13,887 bases of DNA, taken from NCBI GenBank assembly GCA_031288885.1, contig JAITQP010000141.1, positions 1 to 13,887 of the forward strand. Direction: 5' to 3'. Shown here piece by piece: positions 1 to 6,388 of the stretch. The translations under genes were made by a program, and so were the position numbers. Under the pieces are notes generated by a model, which saw only the letters and a program-made list of their open reading frames with translations, was not told the origin of the DNA and searched no databases. Each line of letters opens with the position of its first letter. Within the stretch, counting starts at the first letter, position 1. Source of the stretch: Prevotellaceae bacterium (lineage in GTDB: Bacteria; Bacteroidota; Bacteroidia; Bacteroidales; UBA932).

Positions 1-60
1 TGACCTACACAATAGTAGGTGGGTGGGTGGGCTGTGGTACCGGCTAAGATAATACGTAAG

Positions 61-84
61 TTAACCGCTCACTTGAGCGGTTAA
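61..84. other. Perfect hairpin, left edge
   Basis: An 11-bp inverted repeat (61-71 with 74-84) with a 2-base centre, so in RNA it would form about 9-10 bp with a small loop. No T run follows on either strand, so it is not a typical intrinsic terminator on its own. It lies just before the stronger hairpin at 91-121 and may be an RNA-processing or protein-binding palindrome. Bases 1-60 hold no complete gene. Two plus-strand frames stay open from the window edge to stops at 45-47 and 50-52, so the C-terminus of an unseen rightward gene could end here, but I cannot tell which frame. Confidence 0.45.
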
Positions 85-90
85 AATAGA

Positions 91-123
91 AAGGCGCACA
101 AGTTCTACACTTGTGCGCCTTTT
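91..123. terminator. Bidirectional terminator-like hairpin
   Basis: A 12-bp perfect stem (91-102 with 110-121) around a 7-base loop. It is followed by TT on the plus strand; on the minus strand the 3' flank is T-containing (TTCTATTTT). It probably ends an unseen rightward transcript entering from the left edge, and may back up the minus-strand terminator at 128-155. Confidence 0.55.
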
Positions 124-127
124 GCGT

Positions 128-155
128 AAAAAAAGAAGCCCGCAGAGCGGGCTTC
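128..155 (-). terminator. Intrinsic terminator of small RNA at 128-211
   Basis: A 9-bp GC-rich stem (135-143 with 147-155) and a 3-base loop. Read on the minus strand it is followed directly by seven U residues (complement of A128-A134). No T run exists on the plus-strand side, so the terminator is directional. It ends a transcript starting near 211. Confidence 0.8.
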
Positions 156-211
156 GGGGCGTTGTGATTACCTGCCAAAATACAGGCGTTTACAACTATA
201 TGTAATAAATT
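128..211 (-). ncRNA. Predicted free-standing small RNA, about 84 nt
   Basis: A minus-strand promoter (218-248) and a strong minus-strand terminator (128-155) bracket about 84 bases with no credible ORF. Reading the transcript 5' to 3', an AU-rich leader comes first. Next is a segment able to fold with outer arms gttgt/acaac and inner arms cctg/cagg, then the terminator hairpin. Just before the terminator it carries aatcacaac, the exact complement of the gttgtgatt that starts the repeats of the array at 7007-7179. That is where a tracrRNA anti-repeat would sit, but complementarity beyond nine bases is poor. It could instead be an ordinary regulatory RNA of the element. The transcript itself is inferred. 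Confidence 0.5.
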
Positions 212-217
212 ACGGTG

Positions 218-248
218 CAAAGATAGGAAATATATTTTGTTTGCGCAA
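218..248 (-). promoter_or_regulatory. Promoter of the small RNA at 128-211
   Basis: On the minus strand TTG (246-248) is separated by 20 bases from TATCTTTG (218-225), which fits the Bacteroidota TAnnTTTG -7 box. The predicted start is near 211. Its position between the XRE gene and the terminator at 128-155 leaves only the small RNA as its product. Confidence 0.65.
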
Positions 249-272
249 TATTGCTAAAGAAATCGGCGGCCG

Positions 273-503
273 TTAAGTATGATTTGGCGGCGTGGAACCC
301 TTTTTTGAGTTGTAATCTTCAAACAGCTCTCCTACCTTAACCCCAAGAAAATCGGCAATCTGCTGGAGACGTTCCAGCGACGGGTTGCTCTTTTCATTTA
401 GGATTTTGTATACGCCCATTCGCGATATTCCCAATCCTGCAGCGAAAGCGCTGTTTGTTATACCCCTTTTGTAAAGTATTTCTTTTATTCTTAGTATAGG
501 CAT
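273..503 (-). CDS. XRE/Cro-type HTH repressor
   Basis: A 76-residue protein with one helix-turn-helix domain of the XRE (lambda Cro/C1) family. The core reads as SAFAAGLGISRMGVYKIL, followed by a segment like NPSLERLQQIADFLGV that is typical of the family's fourth and fifth helices. It has no peptidase or ligand domain, so it is a Cro-like minimal regulator. I chose the ATG at 503 because the only good -7 box (525-532, minus) would start RNA near 518, downstream of the longer possible start at 527. It is divergent from the cargo operon, with three palindromic operators between them (570-675). The likely job is repression of the rightward operon promoter and perhaps of its own. That regulatory link is inferred from layout. 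Confidence 0.85.
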   Translation of the reverse strand: MPILRIKEILYKRGITNSAFAAGLGISRMGVYKILNEKSNPSLERLQQIADFLGVKVGELFEDYNSKKGSTPPNHT

Positions 504-524
504 GGCATATATGTTAACTGCCAA

Positions 525-532
525 CAAAGATA
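525..532 (-). promoter_or_regulatory. Leftward promoter of the XRE gene
   Basis: TATCTTTG on the minus strand matches the TAnnTTTG -7 consensus and lies 22 bases upstream of the ATG at 503. The -33 box is weak. The nearest operator palindrome (570-586) begins about 38 bp upstream of this box, so autoregulation is possible. Confidence 0.6.
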
Positions 533-569
533 ATAATATTACTTGACACTTTACTTATGGGCAAAAAAC

Positions 570-675
570 GTAAACCAACAGTTTACGTTTTTTTAACGCG
601 GAATATTGGAAATGTAAACCATTGGTTTACGTTTTTTAACGCGAAATATTTGGAAAGTGTAAACCATTGGTTTAC
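570..675. promoter_or_regulatory. Three palindromic operators, 44-45 bp apart
   Basis: Perfect or near-perfect 17-bp palindromes lie at 570-586 (GTAAACCAACAGTTTAC), 614-630 and 659-675 (both GTAAACCATTGGTTTAC). The intervening DNA is also repeated (a T run, AACGCG, then AATATTGGAAA-like sequence), so the region is a tandem array of about 45-bp units. The third palindrome lies between the -33 and -7 boxes of the rightward promoter, so bound repressor should block RNA polymerase. The 44-45 bp period is close to four helical turns and puts the sites on one DNA face, which would favour cooperative binding. The likely ligand is the divergent XRE protein. Confidence 0.8.
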
Positions 676-680
676 CTTTG
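649..680 (+). promoter_or_regulatory. Main rightward promoter of the cargo operon
   Basis: TTTG (649-652), 20 bases, then TACCTTTG (673-680) is a textbook Bacteroidota promoter. The start is expected near 687, giving a leader of about 26 bases before the ATG at 713. Operator 3 (659-675) overlaps the spacer and the first bases of the -7 box. Confidence 0.85.
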
Positions 681-712
681 TACAATAAAAACAAACTAAT
701 ATCTTAATAAAA

Positions 713-961
713 ATGGGAAAAATAAAATGTTATTCCGTTAGAGTTCAAGAACTTGCGGAAATTTCGGAAAAATCGTACAAGGCAACTGCGTTTGATGGCT
801 CTGAAGCCTACATACCAAAAAGTATGGTCTTTGGAGAAGATTGTGATGTAAAAAAATCTGACGCCTACTGGATTGCATCGTTCATTTTGGAAAAACCAAC
901 TTGTTCGTTGCAGTTTTCCACAAAAAAAGTAATGTGGTTTAACTATCAAAAAGCTGATTAA
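713..961 (+). CDS. Small unknown protein, first gene of the operon
   Basis: An 82-residue protein I do not recognise. It begins MGKIKCYSVRVQELAEIS and contains SYKATAFDGSEAYIPKSMVFG, a short beta-rich pattern that could be a small OB- or SH3-like fold; this is a guess from residue pattern only. There is no signal peptide, membrane segment or cysteine motif. It lies directly behind the operator-controlled promoter and 4 bases before the helicase gene, so it is translated with the helicase and may be a small partner. A minus-strand ORF covers the same bases but has no promoter or plausible composition. Confidence 0.7.
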   Translation: MGKIKCYSVRVQELAEISEKSYKATAFDGSEAYIPKSMVFGEDCDVKKSDAYWIASFILEKPTCSLQFSTKKVMWFNYQKAD

Positions 962-965
962 ACCA

Positions 966-2615
966 ATGCTAAAGCCCCTTGAGATGCTACAGGCGAGAAT
1001 AAAGTATTCTCGCCTGTACAAAACCGAACGGACGGAGCGGCTTTACTTCCGCTATGGCGTGCAAGGTCGCTACGTTAAAACCTCAGCATGGCTGGAGGTG
1101 GTTAACGACCGCGTACAGGTGTTTGTGCGCGTTGAAAGGCTACGCAGCCAAGCGCTATATGACAATGACCTTGCGGCAGAGTATAAGGCTGACATTGAGC
1201 GTCAGCTGCATGAAATCATAAACGGCTGTGAGCTGAAGCGCAAGGAAACGCCGCTTCATGAGCGCCTAAAGGATGATATCATTCCTATATATGATGACAG
1301 CAGCATGCTCCATCAAGTTTCCGCATTGAGGTTTTGTTCCTCAATGAAAGTCAGCGCGCTTTACGCCGACACCGGCACCGGAAAATCAAAAATAGCCATA
1401 GACCTTGCGATAAGCCGCTACGAGGCAAAGCAAATCAAGAAAGTACTTGTGTTTTTGCCCGTTTCGACGAAAAAAAATTTTCAATACCAAATTGATTTGT
1501 GGTGTAAAAATTACCCACAAATAGAATGGAAACTCGTGGGGCATGAGAGTATGGGTAGCAGCGTGCGCGCCTTGTTTGATGCAATGCACTTCGTTGATAG
1601 TGAAACGCAAATCATTATTGACGAAAGTCACGCGATTAAAAACCCAATGGCAAAGCGCTCAAACAGAATAAAAATGGTATGTGAGCACACCAGCTACAAG
1701 CTGGTGATGACCGGAACGCCGGTCACGGAGAACGTTCACAACCTGTACATGCAGTATGCCTGCCTATCGCCCCTTATTATAGGGGTGGAAAGTTGGGAAA
1801 AATTTGCAGAAAAATACCTGATTATGGGCGGCAAGCTCGGCGATGAGGTTATGGGGTACAAGAATATTGACCACTTAGTGGGGCTGCTGGAGCCGTACAC
1901 CTACCAAATCGCCAAGGAGGAATGCCTCAATTTACCGTCAAAGAAACACCTTATACACACCTGTTCGCTCACCAAGGAGCAGTGGGAGCAGTATGCGATG
2001 GAAAAAGACAGGATAATAAAGATTATCAAATCCGACGCTTTCCAAGCGACGGATATCTTTAAAACATTCACAAAAATGCAGCAAATAACGTGCGGTTACT
2101 ACCGCAACGAGGATGGGGATATTACGCCGCTGGCGTCGAACAAGCCGGCACTTTTTCAGAATATTCCCATGGACGAAAAGCTAACGATATTCTGCAAATA
2201 CCTCTTTGAGGTAAAAATGCTTACATGGCTTTTTGGGCGTGAAAACTGCGCTGTATTTACGGGGCAAAACCCCAAGGAGCGCGACGCGGAGCTTGCCGAC
2301 TTTGTCCACGGCAGCAAGCAGTACTTTGTGGCAACTATGCAATCTGGCGGCACGGGGTTGAACGGCCTGCAGGAGGTGTGCCGGCGCGTTGTATTCTATT
2401 CAAATTCGTTCAGCTACTTTAACCGTAAGCAGTCGATTGGTCGTATTGACCGGCAGGGGCAAACGCGCGAAATGGAGATACACGATTTTCGCACCGAAGC
2501 CAATATTGACGATAAAATAATGAACAACCTCAAGCGCAAAGGCAACCTTGCGGAAGAAATCAGGCTGCTGATGCTTGACAAAACCAAACTAAAAAAATAC
2601 GTGGAAGAGCTATGA
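966..2615 (+). CDS. SNF2-family (SF2) DNA helicase/translocase
   Basis: A 549-residue protein with both RecA-like lobes of an SNF2-type ATPase. Visible motifs are Walker A DTGTGKS (135-141), motif Ia around VLVFLPVSTKKN (160-171), Walker B IIIDESH (216-222), motif III TGTP (249-252), motif V SGGTGLNGLQ (460-469) and motif VI QSIGRIDRQGQ (489-499) with its arginines. All catalytic residues are present, so it should be an active DNA-dependent translocase. The first 120 residues are an accessory N-terminal region. There is no nuclease domain. Related compact SNF2 proteins are common in phages and mobile elements. Its stop overlaps the next start (ATGA at 2612-2615), which couples it to the degenerate paralogue. 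The precise substrate is unknown. Confidence 0.93.
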   Translation: MLKPLEMLQARIKYSRLYKTERTERLYFRYGVQGRYVKTSAWLEVVNDRVQVFVRVERLRSQALYDNDLAAEYKADIERQLHEIINGCELKRKETPLHERLKDDIIPIYDDSSMLHQVSALRFCSSMKVSALYADTGTGKSKIAIDLAISRYEAKQIKKVLVFLPVSTKKNFQYQIDLWCKNYPQIEWKLVGHESMGSSVRALFDAMHFVDSETQIIIDESHAIKNPMAKRSNRIKMVCEHTSYKLVMTGTPVTENVHNLYMQYACLSPLIIGVESWEKFAEKYLIMGGKLGDEVMGYKNIDHLVGLLEPYTYQIAKEECLNLPSKKHLIHTCSLTKEQWEQYAMEKDRIIKIIKSDAFQATDIFKTFTKMQQITCGYYRNEDGDITPLASNKPALFQNIPMDEKLTIFCKYLFEVKMLTWLFGRENCAVFTGQNPKERDAELADFVHGSKQYFVATMQSGGTGLNGLQEVCRRVVFYSNSFSYFNRKQSIGRIDRQGQTREMEIHDFRTEANIDDKIMNNLKRKGNLAEEIRLLMLDKTKLKKYVEEL

Positions 2616-3649
2616 AGAAATTTTTTGTTACAAAAAACGACGCTAAACGCGTGGCGTTTATACGGTCGGCCGTAGAGAGCATAAAGCCGGATAACATTTA
2701 CATCCTTTGCGAAAAGGATAGAGAGCCGGTTTATGGGGAGTTTAAGAGCGCGGTAGTGCTGCCGCTAAAGGAGCTCAACAAATCTGCCCGCTGGATTACG
2801 TTTGTCAACACCTTTAGCGAGCACTCGCTACTCGTGATAGACAACGTGCTGAAGTTTATATTTTTTGGCGATGGCAAAAAAAAGTACCTGAAGAATATTA
2901 GCCAATCGCTGAATAACATTATCGTTACGGACGTTGTGCCGTTCTACACCGAGCCCTCCGAGATTTTTTACCCGTTCTGGTTTTTGGGGAAAACCATATT
3001 GGGCTACAACTCGTACAACTCGTTCAAGTCAAATCATCTGGAAGAAAAAGTAGACGGAAGCCTTGACTACTCCCACTCGTTTTCGGTGCTGAAAACGAAG
3101 ATACAGGACTACTACGTACAGGACTACGAAAATTTTTTCGACAACGTGGAAATCGTTGATTTCACGATGTCGAAAGCCGAAGCCGCAAATTACGAGCGCG
3201 CAAAAAAACAGGCGTCCGAAGATTTTACCAACCCAATAAAATTATACAGCGACGTCAGCGAGCATATTAACCTAATAGATAGCCGCTACGCGGCAGCTCA
3301 AGGCGTTGTTAGCGGCTTGCTTGGTAAGGATTTATTTCGCCGCGCCGAAGTCGTTGTAGTCAATAACTCAAGGAGCTACATTGTGCGGCACAGGAAGCGG
3401 TTGGGCAACATTAACTTCCTGACGTTCCATGACGCTCCTGAGGACTTCGCAAAGTACAGCGATGTGGTATTTATGCAGCTGCCCGTTGTGAAGCCGTATA
3501 ACATATTCTACATTTTGTGCAACCCGTCAAAATTCTACCAGCTGCATTTGGTGGGGAATAATCTTGAAAAATTCTTTTTCAACAAAATCTACAACAATGA
3601 ATTGCGAAAACAGTTTGACCGTTACTTTTATAATGCGCACCTGCGATAG
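2612..3649 (+). CDS. Degenerate SNF2-like protein (predicted inactive partner)
   Basis: A 345-residue protein with no intact motif, but its order of segments matches the upstream helicase. HSLLVIDNVLKF (71-82) lines up with TQIIIDESHAIK, so DESH has become DNVL. NNIIVTDVVPFYTEPSEIFY (101-120) lines up with YKLVMTGTPVTENVHNLYMQ, so TGTP is lost. FTMSKAEAANYERAK (184-198) lines up with CSLTKEQWEQYAMEK. SDVVFMQLP (283-291) followed by FFFNKIYNNEL lines up with the motif V-VI end, where GRIDRQ is replaced by ILCNPS. The Walker A segment is missing. I read it as an SNF2-fold pseudo-ATPase, probably binding the active helicase or DNA. The alignment is by eye; a true fold match needs a profile search. 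Confidence 0.75.
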   Translation: MKKFFVTKNDAKRVAFIRSAVESIKPDNIYILCEKDREPVYGEFKSAVVLPLKELNKSARWITFVNTFSEHSLLVIDNVLKFIFFGDGKKKYLKNISQSLNNIIVTDVVPFYTEPSEIFYPFWFLGKTILGYNSYNSFKSNHLEEKVDGSLDYSHSFSVLKTKIQDYYVQDYENFFDNVEIVDFTMSKAEAANYERAKKQASEDFTNPIKLYSDVSEHINLIDSRYAAAQGVVSGLLGKDLFRRAEVVVVNNSRSYIVRHRKRLGNINFLTFHDAPEDFAKYSDVVFMQLPVVKPYNIFYILCNPSKFYQLHLVGNNLEKFFFNKIYNNELRKQFDRYFYNAHLR

Positions 3650-4202
3650 GCGCCCGATGCGGGCGCAGCATTACCGAAGCGCTATACCGAGCCTTGTTGC
3701 TATACATGACGTGTTCACGGGCGGTAATACGCCCATGCTGAATATGCGCAAGGCGCTGGAGTATCAGGTGAACGCTGCGGTAAGCGCGGTGCAAATGGAG
3801 GATGATATTATTTTATGCGCCGACTTCGTAGCGCGCTGCCTGCACGAAATCAGGCAACGCCCCAGCGAGCTCATTCAGTTTTTTTCCATGCGAAAGGATG
3901 ATTTGAGCGTTGGGAGCCGGTATATTGCCGGATACAAGTACATGATGAACCAATGTTTTTACCTCCCATTGACAATAGCCACCTTTGCGCTGGACAGCTT
4001 TAATGAGTTTGAGCAGCAGCGTACGGACAACAGGGTTGGCGGCACGGATAGCCTTATTCAGTATGTGCTGAAGAAGCATAGGCTGAAGTATTGGAATGTA
4101 GTTCCCAACCTTGTTGACCACGAGGTGGGCGTTTCGGCTATTGATAAGCGCAGAAGTAGTAAACGTCAAAGCTTAACATTCAATTATGGTACGAGTTTAT
4201 AA
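3597..4202 (+). CDS. Glycosyltransferase-like protein
   Basis: About 201 residues that look like a small GT-A type glycosyltransferase of the kind found in phages and related to family 25. It opens with a beta strand and basic turn (TVTFIMRTCDRRPMR). An acidic metal-site-like motif QMEDDIILCADF follows (66-77), then GGTDSLIQYVL (148-158). A C-terminal NLVDHEVGVSAI plus KRQSLTF resembles the donor-site end of such enzymes. There is no membrane anchor. I chose ATG 3597 rather than 3564 or 3633 because it keeps the first beta strand; it overlaps the upstream gene by 53 bases. Lying beside nucleic-acid genes, it may modify DNA or a protein of the system. The acceptor is unknown and the family call is moderate. 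Confidence 0.65.
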   Translation: MNCENSLTVTFIMRTCDRRPMRAQHYRSAIPSLVAIHDVFTGGNTPMLNMRKALEYQVNAAVSAVQMEDDIILCADFVARCLHEIRQRPSELIQFFSMRKDDLSVGSRYIAGYKYMMNQCFYLPLTIATFALDSFNEFEQQRTDNRVGGTDSLIQYVLKKHRLKYWNVVPNLVDHEVGVSAIDKRRSSKRQSLTFNYGTSL

Positions 4203-5259
4203 GCAACAAAACGTTCTTGAGGCGGCAAAGGAACGGATAGCAATGCTCTTTGACCGCTACCGACACGTTACAGTGATGGTAAGTGGCGGCAAGGATAGCA
4301 GCGTAATTTTTTACCTCGCCTACAAGGAAGCCGTAAAAAGAGGGCGTAAGCTCATGGTTGCTTTTATTGACCAAGAGGCGGAATACCGCGCCACTATTGA
4401 CGTAATACGCAGCATTGCGGCGTTGCCCAACGTGGTAATGAGCTGGCTTCAGGTGCCTTTTTTGATGACAAACTCCGCCAGCTACCAGCAGGACTACCTG
4501 CACTGCTGGGATGGTGGGCAAGTTAGGAGGTATGAAGCCAAATCAATCAGGAGCATAGGCGACACAAAAAACCTTACGTGGGAAAAGCTGCTGCCGCTAC
4601 TCGAAAAGCATTTTACAAGCCCTACCGCGCAAATCATTGGCTTGCGCAGCGCCGAAAGCCTGAACAGGTACCGCGCGGTGACCAAGCATGCGGCGGTTGA
4701 AGGCATCTGCTGGAGCAGCAAAACCACCAACGAAAAGCTGACAAACTTTTATCCGATATACGATTGGGGGTTTGATGATGTGTGGCGCTATATTTATGAT
4801 GAAAACATTACCTACAACCGGATATACGATTTCCAATTTGCCAAGGATTATCCTAAAGATGAAATGCGCATTTCGTGCCTTATCCACGAAAAAAGCTACC
4901 GCTGCCTTGTGGATTTGCCCGAGTTTGAGCCCGACACGTTCGAGTGGCTTTGCAGGCGTTGCAAAGGCATTGACACCGCAATGCGGTATGCAAAGGAAAA
5001 GCAGATGTACTCAAACGGGCGGTTGCCGAGCCACTACAAGAGCTGGCGTGATTTTCGAGATTTTTTGCTCGAAAATCACCCCAACCAAAAACAGAAGCAG
5101 CGGTTTACTAACCGCTTCAAAAACCATCCAGAAAATGAGCAGGTGTACAAACAGCAGGTGGGGCAGCTGCTAATAAACGATTGGGAAAACATTACGGAGG
5201 TAACGATAAACACAGAACGTAGAGAGGAAATGAGAAGAAAATACTTAGATGTACTATGA
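4186..5259 (+). CDS. PAPS-reductase-like PP-loop protein (IbrA type)
   Basis: A 357-residue member of the phosphoadenosine phosphosulfate reductase / adenine nucleotide alpha-hydrolase superfamily. The PP-loop SGGKDSS (33-39) binds ATP or a nucleotide. IGLRSAES (152-159) and YPIYDWGFDDVWRYI (190-204) are further family blocks. Cysteines 232, 241, 257 and 260 could form a metal or Fe-S site. The C-terminal half resembles the DUF3440 region of IbrA-like proteins. Such proteins are not assimilatory sulfate reductases, and no sulfate genes are nearby. DndC of DNA phosphorothioation belongs to the same superfamily, so sulfur or nucleotide chemistry on DNA is conceivable. It overlaps the gene before by 17 bases and the ParB-like gene after it by ATGA, a conserved kind of pairing. 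Confidence 0.9.
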   Translation: MVRVYKQQNVLEAAKERIAMLFDRYRHVTVMVSGGKDSSVIFYLAYKEAVKRGRKLMVAFIDQEAEYRATIDVIRSIAALPNVVMSWLQVPFLMTNSASYQQDYLHCWDGGQVRRYEAKSIRSIGDTKNLTWEKLLPLLEKHFTSPTAQIIGLRSAESLNRYRAVTKHAAVEGICWSSKTTNEKLTNFYPIYDWGFDDVWRYIYDENITYNRIYDFQFAKDYPKDEMRISCLIHEKSYRCLVDLPEFEPDTFEWLCRRCKGIDTAMRYAKEKQMYSNGRLPSHYKSWRDFRDFLLENHPNQKQKQRFTNRFKNHPENEQVYKQQVGQLLINDWENITEVTINTERREEMRRKYLDVL

Positions 5260-5744
5260 AAATAAAATTTGAAATTGCACAGGTGGTACCGCTGAGCTTG
5301 CTGGTGCCCAACGATTACAACCCTAACAAAATGCCGAATAAGGAAATGGGTTTGCTGGCTGAATGTATCAAAACGTACGGCTTTCTATTCCCCATAGTGG
5401 TGAATGAGGAAAACGGGAAGTACACTATCATTGACGGCTACCACAGGTACGAAACGCTGAAGCGGCTGAGAGCAAAAGAGGCTTCAGTGGTCATTCTGCA
5501 CCTGTCCATTGCAGAGCGAATGCAGCTGACAGTGCTAATGAACAGGATAAAAGGAATGCATCAGGTGGAGGGAATGAGCCACTTGGTGGTGAAGCTAAGC
5601 AATGCCGGACTATCCGATGTTGAGATAGCGGAAAATCTCGGAATGGAGGCGGAGGAATATATTCGGTTGAAGCAACAGCTTGGAATAGCATACTACTACA
5701 GAGACCACGAATACTCAAAGTCGTGGGAGGTCACAAACGAATAA
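5256..5744 (+). CDS. ParB/Srx-domain protein (IbrB type)
   Basis: A 162-residue protein with the N-terminal ParB/sulfiredoxin-like fold. LVPNDYNPNKM (16-26) precedes the signature IIDGYHRYETLKRL (58-71), whose DGYHR matches the nucleotide-binding/nuclease loop of the family. The C-terminal part (GLSDVEIAENLGMEAEEYI) looks like a helix-turn-helix. It lacks the length and dimer domain of chromosome-segregation ParB and there is no ParA, so partitioning is unlikely. It is translationally coupled to the PP-loop gene (ATGA overlap 5256-5259), as in IbrA/IbrB pairs known from E. coli and phages, whose biochemical role is unsettled. Confidence 0.9.
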   Translation: MKIKFEIAQVVPLSLLVPNDYNPNKMPNKEMGLLAECIKTYGFLFPIVVNEENGKYTIIDGYHRYETLKRLRAKEASVVILHLSIAERMQLTVLMNRIKGMHQVEGMSHLVVKLSNAGLSDVEIAENLGMEAEEYIRLKQQLGIAYYYRDHEYSKSWEVTNE

Positions 5745-5755
5745 ATGAGAAAAAA

Positions 5756-6085
5756 ATGAAAGTATACGGAAGAAATGACAAGTGTTTCTACTGTGGAAAG
5801 GAGGAGGCGTGTACAAAAGACCACGTTTTTCCACGGTCGAAGCTGCATAGGCAGCACAAGTATAGGGATATTGCGTGGGTGTGCAGATTTTGCAACAGCC
5901 TAAAAGGAGCAATGATGCCGTTGGATTTTCTATCCTACATAGAAAGCCATCCAGCCATAACCGACGAGGCAAAAAAAAGGTACCGGCAGGCTATCGTAAC
6001 GTTAGTCAAAAAAATAGAAGAGGACGCGCGTATGGAGAGGACTTTTGGCACTGTATACGCCAGCTATCCCCAAAAACAAAACTGA
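5756..6085 (+). CDS. HNH endonuclease
   Basis: A 109-residue HNH nuclease. Zinc ligands C10-x2-C13 and C43-x2-C46 flank the catalytic segment DHVFPRS (22-28); RFCNSLKG (44-51) supplies the conserved Asn after the second CxxC. Only the nuclease domain plus a short helical tail is present, so a partner would set the target. I prefer the ATG at 5756 over 5723 because it starts 12 bases after the ParB-like stop and gives an N-terminus right at the domain; the longer start would overlap that gene. In this operon it is the most obvious effector-like DNase. A homing-type nuclease is the alternative, but there is no intron or interrupted gene. Confidence 0.88.
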   Translation: MKVYGRNDKCFYCGKEEACTKDHVFPRSKLHRQHKYRDIAWVCRFCNSLKGAMMPLDFLSYIESHPAITDEAKKRYRQAIVTLVKKIEEDARMERTFGTVYASYPQKQN

Positions 6086-6172
6086 AAAAACAGCGTGTTA
6101 GCTGATGCTTGAATGAGATTGCACTTTATCATTCAGCGGTTATTCCATTTTCCAAGAAAGGCTAACGTTCAC

Positions 6173-6388
6173 ATGACAAAAATGGATTTATCGCAGCCCC
6201 CGTTAGAGCGTTGGCGGGAACAGGCGGAGAATAGTGATACACAACCTGCAATGTTGACCGAGTTGCGAAAAACATCACCGGAGAGCGTCATCGGTTTGGT
6301 AAAGCGTAAAGAAATGCTACGTAAAGTAGCATTGGCTTTCTTTGGGTTCGAGCCCCAATACGCTTCTAACAAAAACCCACAACCATGA
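6173..6388 (+). CDS. Small unknown protein
   Basis: A 71-residue hydrophilic, mostly helical-looking protein with no motif I recognise. The ATG at 6173 is preferred over 6113 because a purine-rich AAGAAAGG sits about 12 bases upstream and the extra residues are not convincing. Its stop overlaps the next start (ATGA at 6385-6388), which supports it as a real gene coupled to the next one. Function unknown. Confidence 0.55.
   Translation: MTKMDLSQPPLERWREQAENSDTQPAMLTELRKTSPESVIGLVKRKEMLRKVALAFFGFEPQYASNKNPQP

Noticed and set aside
1..270. A second copy of the tRNA-Pro 3' end as the other attachment site
   Set aside because: No stretch here matches the tRNA end (cggagtggcgag); the other end is likely outside the window.
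704..1021. 105-codon minus-strand ORF over the first operon gene
   Set aside because: Opposite a gene directly behind a consensus promoter; Phe/Ser-rich shadow.
4772..5173. 133-codon plus-strand ORF inside the PP-loop gene
   Set aside because: An out-of-frame overlap in the middle of a well-supported enzyme; no own start context.
5256..5744. ParB as part of a plasmid partition system
   Set aside because: Too short, no ParA gene and no parS-like sites; the partner is a PP-loop protein.
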